Below, piece by piece: positions 12,481 through 24,600 of a DNA stretch of 64,000 nt. This stretch comes from Diphasiastrum complanatum (Eukaryota; Streptophyta; Lycopodiopsida; Lycopodiales; Lycopodiaceae), in the NCBI GenBank assembly GCA_029204225.1, contig CM055095.1, forward strand, positions 46,698,510 through 46,762,509, in the 5' to 3' direction. The notes under the pieces are model-generated. The model was given only the letters and a program-made list of their open reading frames with translations. It did no database searches and was not told where the DNA came from. The translations under genes and the position numbers were made by a program. Every line of letters begins with the position of its first letter. The first letter of the stretch is position 1.

Positions 12481-14088
12481 CTAGGCTCCCAGAGAGATTG
12501 GTAAGTTGGTTGCCAATGTACAAGTGGTCATTGTACCTTTCGCGGTCTCCACACAAATAGGAGTCACATTTTCTTCACATTGGATGTCCAATTCTCCTGT
12601 CAGTTTTTCTGACAAGTAGTTATGTGACGCCCCCAGGTCTACCATGAAGTAAATGATCCTGCCTTGAATACAGCCTTTCAGGTACAACAACTTGGATCCT
12701 CTCGCAGGAGTCGCCATAAGATGTTCACGATACGCTACAAGTGCCCCTATCTGTTGCAAGGCATTCAGGTCAGACTCCGTCAAATCCGTTTTTGGGTTCT
12801 CTTCGTCATCTTGTTCACCATCTTCTTGATCAAATGCCTCTCTCTCCATCCTATCAAATCCTTCAATGGCCGCCATGATTTGCTTATTCAATGGTTTGGG
12901 GCATGACCTCCAAGAGTGACCTTGCTGATGATAGTTGAAGCAAGGCATGGAACTGCCCACTGTTGGTGAGCTGTTGTTGTGACTAGCTGAATGTCCAACA
13001 TTGTTTCTTCTCTGGAACATGTTCCCTCCATTGTTGCCTTGGTTGCCAAACCCTGTTTTTGTTGGAAATTTGTTCACGCTACTCGAGGCTTGGTTGCCAT
13101 TTGGAGCTGAGTCCCCCCTTGAAAAGAAGCTCGAACTCGGTCTAGATCCACTAAATACTCTTGTTGAGGTTGCGGGAGCAGCTGGTGCCAATGTGCTCTC
13201 ATAATCACAAACCATTTCAGCCACTCGAATAGTTGAATTGAAATCATGGGGCATGTAGCTGTCTATCGCACGCCGGGTCCAAGATTGCATTCCAGACAAT
13301 AGGTAATGAGTTTTGTCCACCTCGGACATATCTTCAATAACCCATACACTCTGTCTGAATTTATTGAGGTACTCTCACAATGACCCTTTCTGTTTGAGCC
13401 CCGATAATTCTGTCCTCAATCTCATGTGTGAATCCTTCGGTATGAACTCCTCTCGTAACGCGGCTTTGAATGCGTCCCATGTTTGAAAATGCATTCCTGC
13501 CATCCGGTACCAATTTGTAGTGTAGCCCTCAAAATATGCTAATGCCAACTCAATTATTTCTTCCTCAGGAGTGTTCATCAGATGGAAGTAATGGTCCATG
13601 TGAAACAACCAATCTTCCACAACTCGAATGTCATGCTCTCCTTTGAAAGTAGGTGGTGCTTTCACTTTGGCAGTCTTCCTTGGGCCCTCCGTGTTTCGTG
13701 CTCGTGGTTCTCTTGGTATCTGTGGAGGAGGCGCCACTGCATTCCCCCTAGTTGCTTCCAACTCTTCAAACCTAGCTTCGAGTTGTGTTAGCCCGTCTCT
13801 CATTTCTCTAGCAAGGTTAAATTGAGTAAGATTCATGGTTCGCAAGGATGTTTGTCATTCTTTCCTTTCGGTTTCTCTATCCTTCTTCACCTCGCTAAGC
13901 ATAGTCGTCATTGCGCTTGATAAGTATTGCCGCATCTTCACTTCAAAGAGGTCCTGTTGCGCCTCTGACAAGGGTTCATCTCTCGGTGTAGGTTCAGAAG
14001 GGCCACCCATCTCTTCTTGGAGAGGCGCCACTGTGGAGTGCATACGCTCTTTCTTTCTCGACTTGGACCTGGTGCCATCTCGATGCAT
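12481..14088 (-). pseudogene. Gypsy gag and start of protease
   Basis: Three consecutive minus-strand frames separated by stops. 14088-13855 is a charged N-terminus (MHRDGTRSKSRKKER). 13845-13375 holds the capsid/Retrotrans_gag domain with VEDWLFHMDHYFHLMNTPEE, ALAYFEGYTTNWYR and FKAALREEFIP. 13329-12481 continues gag, then a Gly/Asn/Ser-rich linker, a zinc knuckle CFNYHQQGHSWRSC in which the second Cys is Tyr, and the protease start IIYFMVDLGASHNYLS, where the usual D-S/T-G reads D-L-G. The order gag, nucleocapsid, protease is typical of Ty3/gypsy. The stops and the two altered sites imply a non-functional copy. Confidence 0.88.
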
Positions 14089-14511
14089 GCGAGAGCTATA
14101 TTCTCAAGCCAGCTCTTCTCCGTCCGTCAATGCTCGTAACTCTTCAAGATGGTCCTCCATTATAGTCAGAGGTGTACTTCCAACAGATTATCACCTCAAT
14201 CCTTTTTATATTTGAAGCTCTCCCTTCTATCGGCCGGGCCCCACAGCTCTCTTTTCTTCTTTATTAAATCAGCTTCAATGAAAATATCCCTTCCTCAAAC
14301 TTAGCACGCCCACATCACCTGAGAGCCAAGTAGGAACCAGGTCATTTGTGTCCAAGCAAGCACACCACAAACGAACTTACCAACCAAAGCAAACACAGAG
14401 GATCCCTCTCAAGCCACATTCCCCTTGAGACCGGACGTAGGACCTTTGCCTAACCGCGCCCACACAAATCTATCACAGAATTAGCCCACGGGGAAACATC
14501 CAACCAACCAT

Positions 14512-14914
14512 CCGTGCTTTCACCATTAAGCAGCACATTGCCTCAGTCACGTCCCACCACTTTTTGGTCGATAGCCCTTATAGCTAAACGATCGGCAACT
14601 ATCCCGCACCGGCAGCTAACCACCCATGCTTTACACCCGAATTCGAGGAGCATCTCTGTATCAATGGTTAACCCGTACAGTTCGAATATGTCACCCCGCA
14701 CCCCACAAGGCACAGACCGTGCTTTCACCAACCTAATGGCAGCACATTGCCTCATCTGTCCTACGTGCAGACGGTGCCAGGCTCGAACCGCGAAAACTGA
14801 CCGTGCTTACACCTCGAGAGCAGCACTTTGACTCATCAAGTCCCCCGTTCTGCGGACCACCCCGACCGTGGGCGCACCCGTGCTTACACTGTGGGCAGCA
14901 CCTTGCGCAACGGT
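14512..14914 (-). repeat. Degenerate repeats in the gypsy leader
   Basis: Four spaced units near 14512, 14719, 14801 and 14878 share CGTGCTTTCACC or CGTGCTTACAC followed 8-15 bases later by GCAGCAC and a TTG. They lie between the primer-binding site and gag, the position of packaging signals in LTR elements. Function is unknown. Confidence 0.55.
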
Positions 14915-14991
14915 TGTCCTGACAAATCCCAAAACGTGGCCATCCCTGTGAGACTTGCGTAGCTGACCGGCTAGTCGGCTCTGATACCACA

Positions 14992-15911
14992 TGTTGCGCC
15001 GGCATCTCAAAGGGCGCTGGGACTTGAGCGGTTTTCCCAACACGCTCTTAAGTCTAACATTCATCCATCATGCACTTATGTAAAAGCCAACTCAGAAACG
15101 TAACAAGCTTAACCATTCAGACTTAAGAAAACTAGAATCCCAACCAACCCGAAAGCCAACTCAGAATCCGTCCCCAAAAGGTAACCAAAGGCAAAGACAA
15201 GCCACACATGAAACCCAAGGCATAGTGGTCGCCAAACTGACCAATTGGCATAGCGGCAAGCCCCATGTCGATGACAGGGACCCTTAGGCGTCAGCGACGC
15301 AAAAAGGTTGTAGTAAGGGTCCTTCCACTTGGACCAGTCCCGGAGGCGAAACCGAAATGGTAATCATCCCCAAGGATCAACTTTATTAGATTTGGAAGAG
15401 GTTACATTCATACATAGACTGACCGGTCTCGGGGCCACCAACACGTGCTAGGCATTGTGCCTGGCTCGTGCTGGTAGAGGGAGCTGAGACCTGGCGACTG
15501 GATTCCTGGCGTTGGTTGAGCTGCCCAAGTTTTTGTCTGCGGGACTCCCCCTATAGTTTTGCTGTGATTCGGCGCATCCCCTCTGGTTTGAAACATAGTG
15601 CTTTCTGGTAAAGCACGCTTTTTAGGACTTAGTTTTTATTTTGCTGATTAAGCCTGGCAAGCCTGGCAGAATCAGTCTGGCTCCCGGACAAGGGTCCCGG
15701 GAGCCGTCCCGGCGGCCGAATCAACTTGCTTTCCTGACTAGGCCATGACTCGAGCTCCAGAGCTAGCTCATGACTTTGTGACTACTTGATTGGCTCACCA
15801 CAGGTCGGAGGCTCAGTCCTTGACGTTCTAACTTGCTCTGGGACCTTAGAGAGTGTCACCCCTTTGAGTCTTACAGGGCACACTGGGTGCACCCGAGTCA
15901 GCTTTACAACA
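14992..15911 (-). repeat. Gypsy 5' LTR, 920 bp
   Basis: TGTTGCGCCGGCATC...CTTTACAACA, followed by the target duplication GTAAA. The primer-binding site complement GGCTCTGATACCA lies two bases beyond its inner edge. Confidence 0.95.
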
Positions 15912-15916
15912 GTAAA

Positions 15917-16138
15917 TCCTAGTGAGATAAGAAAAGAATTAAGTCTTGAATACCATGATCTTGGTGCTTGCTTGAGTCCATAAATACTTTTGAAGAGCAA
16001 GCACACTTTGGACTCATCCTTGATGAATCCTTGAGGTTGTTCCATATAGAACTCCTCCTCAAGATAACCATTTAGAAAAGCATTGGATACATCTAATTGG
16101 AACACCTTCCACTTAAAGAAACAAGCAAGAGAAATAAG
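15917..16138 (-). pseudogene. Copia RT fragment (part 2 of the split element)
   Basis: Encodes IRILISLACFFKWKVFQLDV, SNAFLNGYLEEEFYMEQPQG and the IYGLKQAPRSWYSRLNSFL block of copia RT, ending at the gypsy insertion. Together with 9633-10669 it restores a continuous RT order. At its 5' side (16138) the sequence switches abruptly to the dispersed repeat 16139-16853, in frame with QRALAKAILRDGLYPTEFYA, so a chimeric frame exists. The upstream RT, integrase and gag are absent here. Confidence 0.88.
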
Positions 16139-16853
16139 AATTCTTATAGCATAAACATGGTTATTTAGAATGCTCGCATAAAACTCGGTTGGATATAACC
16201 CATCACGTAGTATTGCTTTTGCTAATGCTCTCTGGATGAGATAATAACTATGAGGTTATCCACCTATGATAACCTATATGATAATATCGGTGAGTATGGG
16301 AAAGTTAGCAGTAAAAAGTATGCTTTTTATGATTATATAGGCTTGAAGTTAAATGGTTATGATTGTTAACAATCTGTATGCGGTGGGGAATGCACACAAC
16401 CCAAAAGTCACGTCACTAATTTTCAGAAAAGCAAGCAAATATTGGTGATGACACTATGAACCTTTAAAAAGTACATTACGGGTAATCCTATACTTTCAGT
16501 GTGAATGCTTTTAGCACGTGGGTGATTTGAGTAAGCAGCTGAAGATGGATAGTTCACACGAGATTACTTCAACTCACATTCAGGTACGATGCAATATGGA
16601 ATATCACTGATACGGTGAGCAGCCTTACTCATGCATTGGTCATGATACTATAAATCTTGCTTGTAATGGGTTTAAAATATTATATCTGATAACTTATAAT
16701 CATGTAGGCGTATTGATTAACATATGCATGAAGTATTGAAGGATTTTTTTTCTCGGCGTCTTAACTCCAGTTATTATAAGTTAAGTCATGTACTCTTACA
16801 GGACTCGACCATGGTACACTTGAATGGAATGGAATTTCCAAGTAGTTCATGTT
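16139..16853 (-). repeat. Dispersed repeat, copy 2 (inverted relative to 5672-6390)
   Basis: The reverse complement matches 5672-6390 at about 90% across some 700 bp, including the bounds of the 6293-6427 reading frame. It is sandwiched between copia RT and a copia LTR fragment. Confidence 0.75.
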
Positions 16854-17134
16854 GATTTCACACGTGTGCACTGTCCACAACATGCACTTGTGATCTCCTA
16901 AGGTGTGTAGATGCACCAAGATCAAGACTAGATTGAGATTCAAGATCTATCTTTGATTCTATGGCAAAAATACACTACTACATGCATTCAATCACTTCCA
17001 ACTCTCACTCACACGTGTGGGAAGTGTTCAAAAATAATCTAAGTAAAAACAAGCTGCTCTCGTTGGGTAGAGAGAGAAAATCATCATGAGCTCTCGGGTA
17101 GAGAGAGAAAGCTAGAAATCCAATAACACTCAAA
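16850..17134 (-). repeat. Truncated copia LTR, 285 bp
   Basis: Starts TGTTGATTTCACACGTGTGC and matches 8889-9173. It stops inside the LTR and is fused directly to copia RT at about 17137 (TCTAGATTGGCATAATTTTC), showing a deletion or template switch. Confidence 0.85.
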
Positions 17135-18362
17135 AATCTAGATTGGCATAATTTTCATAAAAATCAATTTCTAGGCCTAGGATGTAATGTATCTCTCCTA
17201 GATCTTGCATTTTAAACTCACATCCAAGTGCTAGCTTAGTTTCATCAACTAGCTTGATACAACTTCCACAAAGAATAATGTCATCAACATAAATTAGAAG
17301 AATGACAATATTGCTATCAACAAACTTTAGATACATGGAAGGATCATAGTCACTAAGAGTAAATCCTAGTGAGATAAGAAAAGAATTAAGTCTTGAATAC
17401 CATGATCTTGGTGCTTGCTTGAGTCCATTAAGACTTTTGAAGAGCAAGCACACTTTGGACTCATCCTTGATGAATCCTTGAGGTTGTTCCATATAGATCT
17501 CCTCCTCAAGATAACCATTTAGAAAAGCATTGGATACATCGAATTGGAACACCATCCACTTAAAGAAACAAGCAAGAGAAATAAGAATTCTTATTGTCAC
17601 CATCTTTGCAACGGGTGCAAAGGTCTCCTCATAATCAAGGCCATGGATTTGAGCAAATCCTTTGGCACATAATCTTGCTTTATACTTGTTGATGGTGCCA
17701 TCATGATTGAACTTGATCCGAAATACCCACTTGCAACCAATCACATGCTTGTTGGATGGAGGATCCACAAGCTCCCAAGTATTGTTGGTGATCAATGCAT
17801 CATACTCTTGCTTCATGGCATCATACCACTCCTTGGTATTGAGTGCCTCTTGTAAATTCTTTGGCTCTTCATGAGAGACATAAAAAACATAATTAGTGAA
17901 ATCAAGATCCACTTGTTTGTCTTTGTCAAGACATGAGAGCCTCTTAGGCTCGGATCTATCTCTCATGGATCTTCTTGGTGAGAAAATCCGACGAGAGTCT
18001 TCTTCAAATCTCAACCCCATCACATCATGATTGTCTTCAAAATCAAAAATTGGTGATGCATCCATAGACTTCTTGATCTCGGCCTCTTCAAAAGATGAGT
18101 GTTGATCTTCATGAAAAACAACATCTCTACTTTCAATAACTTGAGAAGTAGAGAGTACAAAGACTCTATAGGCCTTCTTGGTGGATGAGTATCCAACCAT
18201 GATCCCTTTGCATGCACTAGGATCTTCCTTCTTCCTTGTTTCCAAGGGAATATGGGCAAAGCATATGCATCCAAAAACTCTAAGGTGATCAACCTTAGGC
18301 TTCTTCAAATATAAGATTTCATATGGTGACTTTCTTCCAAGAGCTATATGTGGGAGCCTATT
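17135..18362 (-). CDS. Copia integrase C-terminus and reverse transcriptase, open but partial
   Basis: One uninterrupted minus-strand frame of about 400 residues. Integrase end: YLCNRLPHIALGRKSPYEIL, VDHLRVFGCICFAHIP, the GIMVGYSSTKKAYRVF fold and SRDVVFHEDQ. RT: EALNTKEWYDAMKQEYDAL, NNTWELVDPP, GCKWVFRIK, YKARLCAKGFAQ, DYEETFAPVAKM, FDVSNAFLNG, GLKQAPRSWY and the intact catalytic LLIYVDDIILC. It ends where the truncated LTR begins, so RNase H is missing. The 5' side is cut at about 18362-18400 by the CACTA left end. Same family as 9633-10669, here with YVDD preserved. Not autonomous. Confidence 0.93.
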
Positions 18363-18400
18363 GCAAAGATAATTTGCAAAATTAATAACAATGTATATTG

Positions 18401-18912
18401 CACTACAAGAAAAGGTGGCAAAAATTGCGGAAAAAAAAATTTCGCAATTTTTTTTGGTCGAAATTGTGGAAAGCCAAAAAACTGCGAAAAAAATTTCGCA
18501 ATTTATACCGTTATGGTAGAAATTGTAGAAAATCGTTCGCAATTTCTACCATCATGGCAGAAATTGTGGAAAAAATTGCAAAAAACTTCTGCAATTTTTG
18601 TCGTCATCACAGAATTTGCGAAAAAAAAGTGTGGAAAAGACTTTTTGCAATTTTTTGGTCGTGGCCAAAATTGTGAAAAATGTTTTAGTGAAAGAAATTG
18701 TAGAAAACATTGAATAAATTTTTTCGCAATTTCTTCCCTCGTGGTAAAAATTGCAGACAAAATTGCAGACAAAATTGTAGACAAAATCACGGAAATTATT
18801 GCGAATTGCGGAGAAAATCACGAAAAATTGCGGACAAAATTGCGAAAATCTTCCGCAATTTTTGCCATGATGGCAAGAATTGCAGAAAAAAATTTCTGCA
18901 ATTTTTTGGCTA
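18401..18912 (+). mobile_element. CACTA (En/Spm) transposon left terminus with subterminal repeats
   Basis: Starts CACTACAAGAAAA, the canonical plant CACTA terminal inverted repeat. It is followed by about 500 bp crowded with inverted and direct motifs of the AATTTCGCAATTT / AAATTGCGGAAA / AAATTGTGGAAA type, the arrangement bound by TNPA-like proteins in En/Spm. It interrupts copia integrase; the three bases before it are TTG. No matching right end (CTTGTAGTG) was found within the next 25 kb, so the right boundary is unknown or lost. Confidence 0.82.
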
Positions 18913-18915
18913 GCG

Positions 18916-19009
18916 TCGATTACCAGAACTTGGTAGACGCTATGGTCGATGCTAGCAGCGTCTACTAAGCAGCATCGACCATAGCATCTACCAAGTTCTG
19001 GTAATCGAC
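18916..19009. repeat. 39-bp-arm inverted repeat (hairpin)
   Basis: Arms at 18916-18954 and 18971-19009 are complementary except for one C/T change; the loop is 16 bases. The arm contains GATTACCAGAACTTGGTAGA. Partial further copies of the arm (GTCGATTACC, ACGCTATGGTC) lie to 19060. It sits just inside the CACTA subterminal region. Confidence 0.9.
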
Positions 19010-19797
19010 GCTATGGTCAACGCTGCTATCGTCGACCATAGAGTCGATTACCGGAAGCCGAATTGCTTGGTGCGTCGCGGTTTCTTTTCATTGCGATTTT
19101 TTATTTTTTAACGCAAGAGAGGATATTTTTGCGCCTAGCGATGGTGCTGCTCTCTATGGCTCTTCTAATGATGCTTGATCTTTCATATGCTTTTTTGTCA
19201 CAACCAAGCTCTCTACCTTTGCACCGTAAAGCTTGCTCTCCCTCTCTTTCTTTGTCTCTGTCTATCTCTCTCTCTCATTGACACTCTTTTTTCTCACTTT
19301 TATCACAATATCCTCAGTTTGGAGTAAAGTTTCTTGGGGTAAAGCTTTTGAAACAAAGTTTTTGGAGACAAGGTGAGCATTGTTTATTGTGAATCTTGTT
19401 TCTTTGTTTTGTTGAAATATTGTTGTTTTGTTTTATTAAAATCTTGTTGCTTTGTTTGTGGGTATTTTCTTTCAATTGAAACTTTCTAAAATAATGTGAA
19501 GAGCATATGCTACAGCTTGAGAAAGATAAACGTTTTAAAATCATGAAAACAAGTAAGACAGTTGAAAAGGGCTTTAGTGTTTAGAGTTTAGATTAAAGGA
19601 TTTATAGAAAGTATATACATGAGGACATGATATAAGAGATTTAGGGTTAAAGATTTAGAAACAGTGGATCTGAGGTAAGGATTATCAAAGAGAAATTGAA
19701 TAAAAAGAGAATAATGGTTAATGTTTAGGTTTGTGGTTATAATTAATTTTATGTTTTATGTTCATCATTGTTATCTTAATCGTAGTTCATTTTAAAT

Positions 19798-20545
19798 ATG
19801 CAAATGTCTGACCCTCCATCTCTTGGGTCTCCATCTCATGTAGAGTGTATGAATTGGTTAAGTAGTGCATTTGCTAGGCAGAGAAACTCTAGCGGCCTCA
19901 CAACAGGGTAGTCCTCAAAGGCCCCCTACTAGTACACATTCACATGTACCATCACAAAGGCCCTCACCCATACCATCATAGAGGCCCTCACCACATAGGT
20001 CCACTCCTCAGATCTCCACACCTCGCATTGCTAGGTCAGCACCATGTAAGAGTCATTTAGGTGGTTGTTTTTTTGCTTGTGGAGGTGACGATGATTTTGA
20101 GGAGCCTAGATATAGAGATGACTCACCCGTGCGTGATGCACCACCACTTGGTTACAACGCCCCACTTGCTAGAGCAGATCCGATATTATACTATGACATT
20201 GATACGTCAGGGGCTATAGTTGAGGATGTTAAGGGGAAGGAGGTCCTAGCTTATATGAGAGAGCTCTGTCATGGGGCATTTGATAGGAATATGTTCAGAG
20301 ATTGGAGGGTTGTCCCTATCACTGAGAAGCGTCAGGTCATAGATGATTTAAAGAGACGATTTCCTAATCCCCTTGAGCACACCTTCAATGATAAAGTAAT
20401 GATAGATAAGATGTGCACGCTCATGTTAATGAAGGCCAAGTTGGATCTACATTATCCAGCAATTAGAGATGTACCAAAGGTGCAAATCGAGGCAATTCGT
20501 CAAGCATTGTTGGTACTACTCTACTTTTATTTGAATCTCATATAG
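19798..20545 (+). pseudogene. Plant CACTA-associated protein (Transposase_24 / Ptta-En/Spm type) remnant
   Basis: ATG at 19798 opens a Pro/Ser-rich N-terminus (MQMSDPPSLGSPSHVE) that is broken by frameshifts. The domain part is read in the frame 20129-20545: RDWRVVPITEKRQVIDDLKR, RFPNPLEHTFNDKVMIDKMC and KAKLDLHYP. The pattern W-x-x-V-x-x-x-x-K..FP-x-P...M-x-x-LM-x-x-K is what I recall for the second ORF of plant CACTA elements, whose product binds subterminal repeats or assists transposition. The location inside the CACTA left end fits. The frame runs into a GT microsatellite at 20549 and no DDE transposase (TNPD) is seen. Confidence 0.5.
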
Positions 20546-20548
<3 letters not shown>

Positions 20549-20590
<42 letters not shown>

Positions 20591-20628
20591 TTCGAGTGAA
20601 AGAGAGGGTATGTGTGTGTGTGTGTGTG
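20549..20628. repeat. (GT)n microsatellite, two blocks
   Basis: GT runs at about 20549-20586 and 20609-20628. Confidence 0.95.
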
Positions 20629-20672
20629 AAAGAGAGAGAAAGAATAAACAATGAACTAAACGAAAGGACGAC

Positions 20673-21611
20673 ATGAAAGTTGTCGAGGATAAGTCGTCAA
20701 CTTCTAAAGTTGAAAAGCTTTGGAAGAGTAATATGGCTGACCTTAATAAAAAGTTTAATGACTTGAAAGTGCAAATATCTGAAGTTGCAGATAAAAGACC
20801 AAAAGCATCTTCTTATAACTCAGGAATGTGGTGTACGAAATGTGGAACTTTTGGACATACTAAGGAAGACTGCACTACTGTGAATGTCAAATACATTGAA
20901 GATCCTGCCCAGGAGGTACTTTTTATTTTTCAAAATGATGCGACTACTAACTATGTACAGGGTACTGCAGCATCAACCCAGCAGGACAGATCCAAGTTCG
21001 CACCAAGAAGGCATAATCCTCCTGAATTTGTTGGACCAGCAAAGTCTCAAATTGTGACTAAACCAGTTTCGGACAACTGCTACAACTGTGGAGAGCCGGG
21101 ACATTTTTCTCCTGACTGTCCTCAATCGCGAAAGTCGATTGGTTATGTACCATTATGTTCAAATTGCAGAGAGCCTGGCCACAAGTATCCTGATAGCCCT
21201 CAGCAACAGAAGCCACGATCCAAATAACAGTATGTAGCAACACCAGCTGCTGCAGACACGAAAGCGAAAGCTACGACTGATGTTGTTGTGCATAGAATTG
21301 ACGTTATTGAAGGAAAACTGGCAAAGACAGAAGATCAATCCTGGCCAAGTGACGTGGAGAAATTATTCAAAGTCACAACGAGAAGCAAAAGTTCTTCAAA
21401 ACCTGATCACAAATCTTCAACGGACCAGGTTGACGACAAGAAAACATCTGTGGAGTCAACCATGCATAGAATTTATGGCCATACCAAGGCCAGTATGACA
21501 GAAGGTATCATTTTACCAAATTCAACTAAACTGATTGAACTTGCACCCCTCACATTTTCTTATAGTCTTCTAATGATCTTTAAGTATCCATTTATGATGC
21601 ATCAATCATAA
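20673..21611 (+). pseudogene. Gag-like protein with three CCHC zinc knuckles
   Basis: The frame from ATG 20673 has a coiled-coil-like start (VEKLWKSNMADLNKKFNDLK). Three knuckles follow: WCTKCGTFGHTKEDC, NCYNCGEPGHFSPDC and LCSNCREPGHKYPDS, the last lacking its final Cys. A single TAA at 21225-21227 interrupts it, and the same frame continues to about 21611 with a charged Lys/Ser tail (DVEKLFKVTTRSKSSSK). Multiple knuckles and low-complexity spacers fit the nucleocapsid part of a Ty3/gypsy gag. No protease or RT follows. It could instead be a host zinc-knuckle protein fragment. Confidence 0.55.
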
Positions 21612-24600
21612 ACATTTAGATTCTTATGATTCGTCAATCATAATTTATAGAATTCCAAAACCATACTTCATCATTGGAAAATATTGGAGTATATGCATAA
21701 CATACCACTCAGGAAATATAAGAAACATTCTAAAATCTTTTTCTCAAGGAAAAATTATTGGATTCCAAAAATATTCTTTCAAACTGATTCTAAACCAGAT
21801 TATGAGTTCCAAATTCTACAAACAACCAAGTAATTAAATACCATTACCACATTCGTTGTTAACAACATAAACTTTATACCATCACCTAGAACAACATCTA
21901 GAGATTACAAAGTTTTGCTGAATTTCAAAAATTCAGTTTACCATTCTTGGAACCATTAGGATCCGGTATTCAATTGAGCTCTCTAGGATATTATCACTAA
22001 TGAATCAAGTTTATTCCTCAACTAAAAAATGCTCCCCCAATAATTCCGTATATCCTATGCACACAATTTACTGATTGAATTCAAATGACTCATAAATTAT
22101 GTGTCTTACAAGCGATACACACGAAACAAACAGTTTCCAGTAAATTCTTAAATGTCTAGACACAGCTCTTGATTGTACATGTACAACACCACATTTAGAT
22201 CCATATCCAAGTCGCTTTTAAGAACCTATAGATCTATCAGAACAGATCTACTAACTCTGCAAGTATCTATAACAATACTTGATCATAAGTCTACGTTCAC
22301 CGACTAGGTTAAGTGCACCAAATAACCTTAGTAACCAGGAATACATAGTAGATCCAAATAAGATTAATCATGCACATATGAAAATAATCTCACTATGACC
22401 CAGTACATAAACACATATATCATTATCTGTCAGATTTCTCCAAAATCTACATATGTTACTCACATATATCAGTGAGAATCTTGTAACTCAGCTACATAAG
22501 ATTCTATTTCTCTTGAGTAAATAAAATATCTGGGAAATCTCTGAAGTGAATGATTTCACATCACAACTTTTCCAACCATCATAATTTTACAAACATAATT
22601 TCTTCATCCAATCAACCTACTTCAAATCTTAGTGTACTAACCAAGATTAGGCTCTGACTTATACAAACATCTTTGGACATAAGGTTAAGATTAAAACTTT
22701 ATTCCATCTGATCCAATTAGCAGAATCCTAAATTAATCTTTACCACCACTATCCATAAATCATGAATAACTAACAGCTCAAAAACCCCCAAAACTCCTCT
22801 AGTTCCAGATTATTCAAAACAATCACTAGAGATTTCCTCTATTCCCATACTAGATTCCACAAAAGAAATCTATGCAACTAGTTGATCCCATGAAAGTCTT
22901 ATTCCTATCATTTTCTTCTCCCCCTTTTAAAAGAAATTGTATACTTTTTTCGATTAAAAAGTTCTCAGGAGACAACGTATAAGTTATCAAAGATTCGAAA
23001 AAGTCAGTAATGAGTATCCAATACTATTACAAACTGGAATTTTTCCTCAAAATCATAAAATATCTTATCCCGAGTGATAGAAACATTACTCTCAATAATC
23101 AACTATCAAATAGAGATAAACATTTGGGATCATGAAGTCTAAATTCCACTTAATCAATTGAAAACATCATTTGATTCTAAGCTATATTCACAAAACTAAA
23201 ATGGAAGCATAAGTTCATATAACTTTAACAGTCCTTCAGAACCTTGTTCTACACTAGAAGGAATTATATTAATCTCAATCCAATTGTCTCGTATTTAAGA
23301 GATTCCTAAAAAAGTAGAGGTTTAAATCTAAAGAGAAATAGCTTTTAAGGATTTCCGATTTGGAATTTATGATATACCATTGAGGGATCTAGATCTATAT
23401 CTCATAACCTCTCCAAATACCTTAAACAAGTGTAACCAATGGTTTCAACTGTTAGCTTTAATGTAAATACTAGCCACTAGTCTATAGATCATTCTCGCAC
23501 AAGAATTCTCCTTTGAAATCACTGACGTCCCATACCATCAGTTTTATCTCAAAGAAAGTTCTTTGCTTTTAGATCTGATCAATAGAAAATCAAAAGATTG
23601 TCTGACCATCCTATATCCAAATATAGGTCGATCCAATCTTCAAGAAGATTTTTAACCGCAATACCCGATAATCCAGAGATCTTAAAACCTCTATCTAGAT
23701 TTCCTCTACCAGATATGCACATATCTATTCCACCAAGTACTGGAGTACCCCCATATTTATTTCAAATGGATCAATTGTGATTTAACAAGAATCTGTACAT
23801 GGTTTTACCGTCACATAAAACAACCCATCTGGTTGGTACTATAGTACCCAAATTCCTACTATCTAAGAGCTCCAACTCTTAGGAATAAGGCTCTTTACAG
23901 TACAAATGTGAACCAAGTGTCATTCTCGTTCCATGTCACAATTTCCAATAATAAATAGGGTCAACGCATGGTCCTATGGATATTCAAAAAATAAATTCAA
24001 CTTAATGAATTCAAAAAACCGGTGCTATGCGACTTTCTTATAGGGATTATTTACCAATCCAAATTATATAGCACAATCACATTTATCTACTCAGGTGTCT
24101 CATTTTCTTCCTCCCTTACATATTTCAGCCACCTGAAAAATTTCATCAGCGAAGGCACCGAAAATTGCTTTGACACAAGTAAATGCTAGGTTGCTACCCT
24201 TTTGACTACACTAGCTTAAGTATTACTTCGTTAAAGTTGCCTGAACCTAATGGAAAATCCATAAAATTTGGATCCGGGTGCTCTTTTACAATATTCGCTA
24301 AACTTATTTTTATCAAATATAGAGGTACCTCCAAATATTATGACCTTTATTCTGTTTATTCACTTTAACAAGTATCTCAAAAGCTTTTGCCCAATCCTAA
24401 AGATCAAAATCATTTAGGATAAGCCTATCGATGAAACACCGAAGTCGAAAAGGAAGAACCAAAAATACCATTTAACTCAATTTATTGGGAGTACCACTCC
24501 AGAGTTAAGTAGATAAATAGAATAGCACCAAGAAATTGAATTTCTTACAGAGTACATGCCTGAGAATCGTAACACTACCATCGTTTTGTCAAGATTGGCT

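Larger units (their letters stand above)
10670..15911 (-). mobile_element. Complete LTR element of Ty3/gypsy type with gag-protease only (TR-GAG-like)
   Basis: A 5242-bp element with 920-bp LTRs (10670-11589, 14992-15911), inserted in the copia RT. A perfect 5-bp target duplication GTAAA flanks it (10665-10669, 15912-15916). The order on the minus strand is 5' LTR, PBS (TGGTATCAGAGCC, complement near 14979-14990), an approximately 0.9-kb repetitive leader, gag, protease, polypurine tract (GAGGGGCGGA, complement of 11590-11599) and 3' LTR. No RT, RNase H or integrase is present in the 3.4-kb interior. It would therefore need proteins from an autonomous partner. By sampled comparison the LTRs look about 97% identical, so the insertion is fairly recent. 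Confidence 0.93.

Noticed and set aside
12260-14215. Plus-strand frames across the gypsy gag (for example 13582-13791, 13835-14215)
   Set aside because: Antisense shadows of gag, with no domains.
14772-14790. Pol III B-box-like GGTTCGAGCC on the minus strand
   Set aside because: No A box at the right distance; inside the gypsy leader.
18398-18913. Several frames rich in NCGKKF/NCRKNF in both strands near 18.4-18.9 kb
   Set aside because: They translate the CACTA subterminal repeats; all frames show the same pattern, so not a protein.
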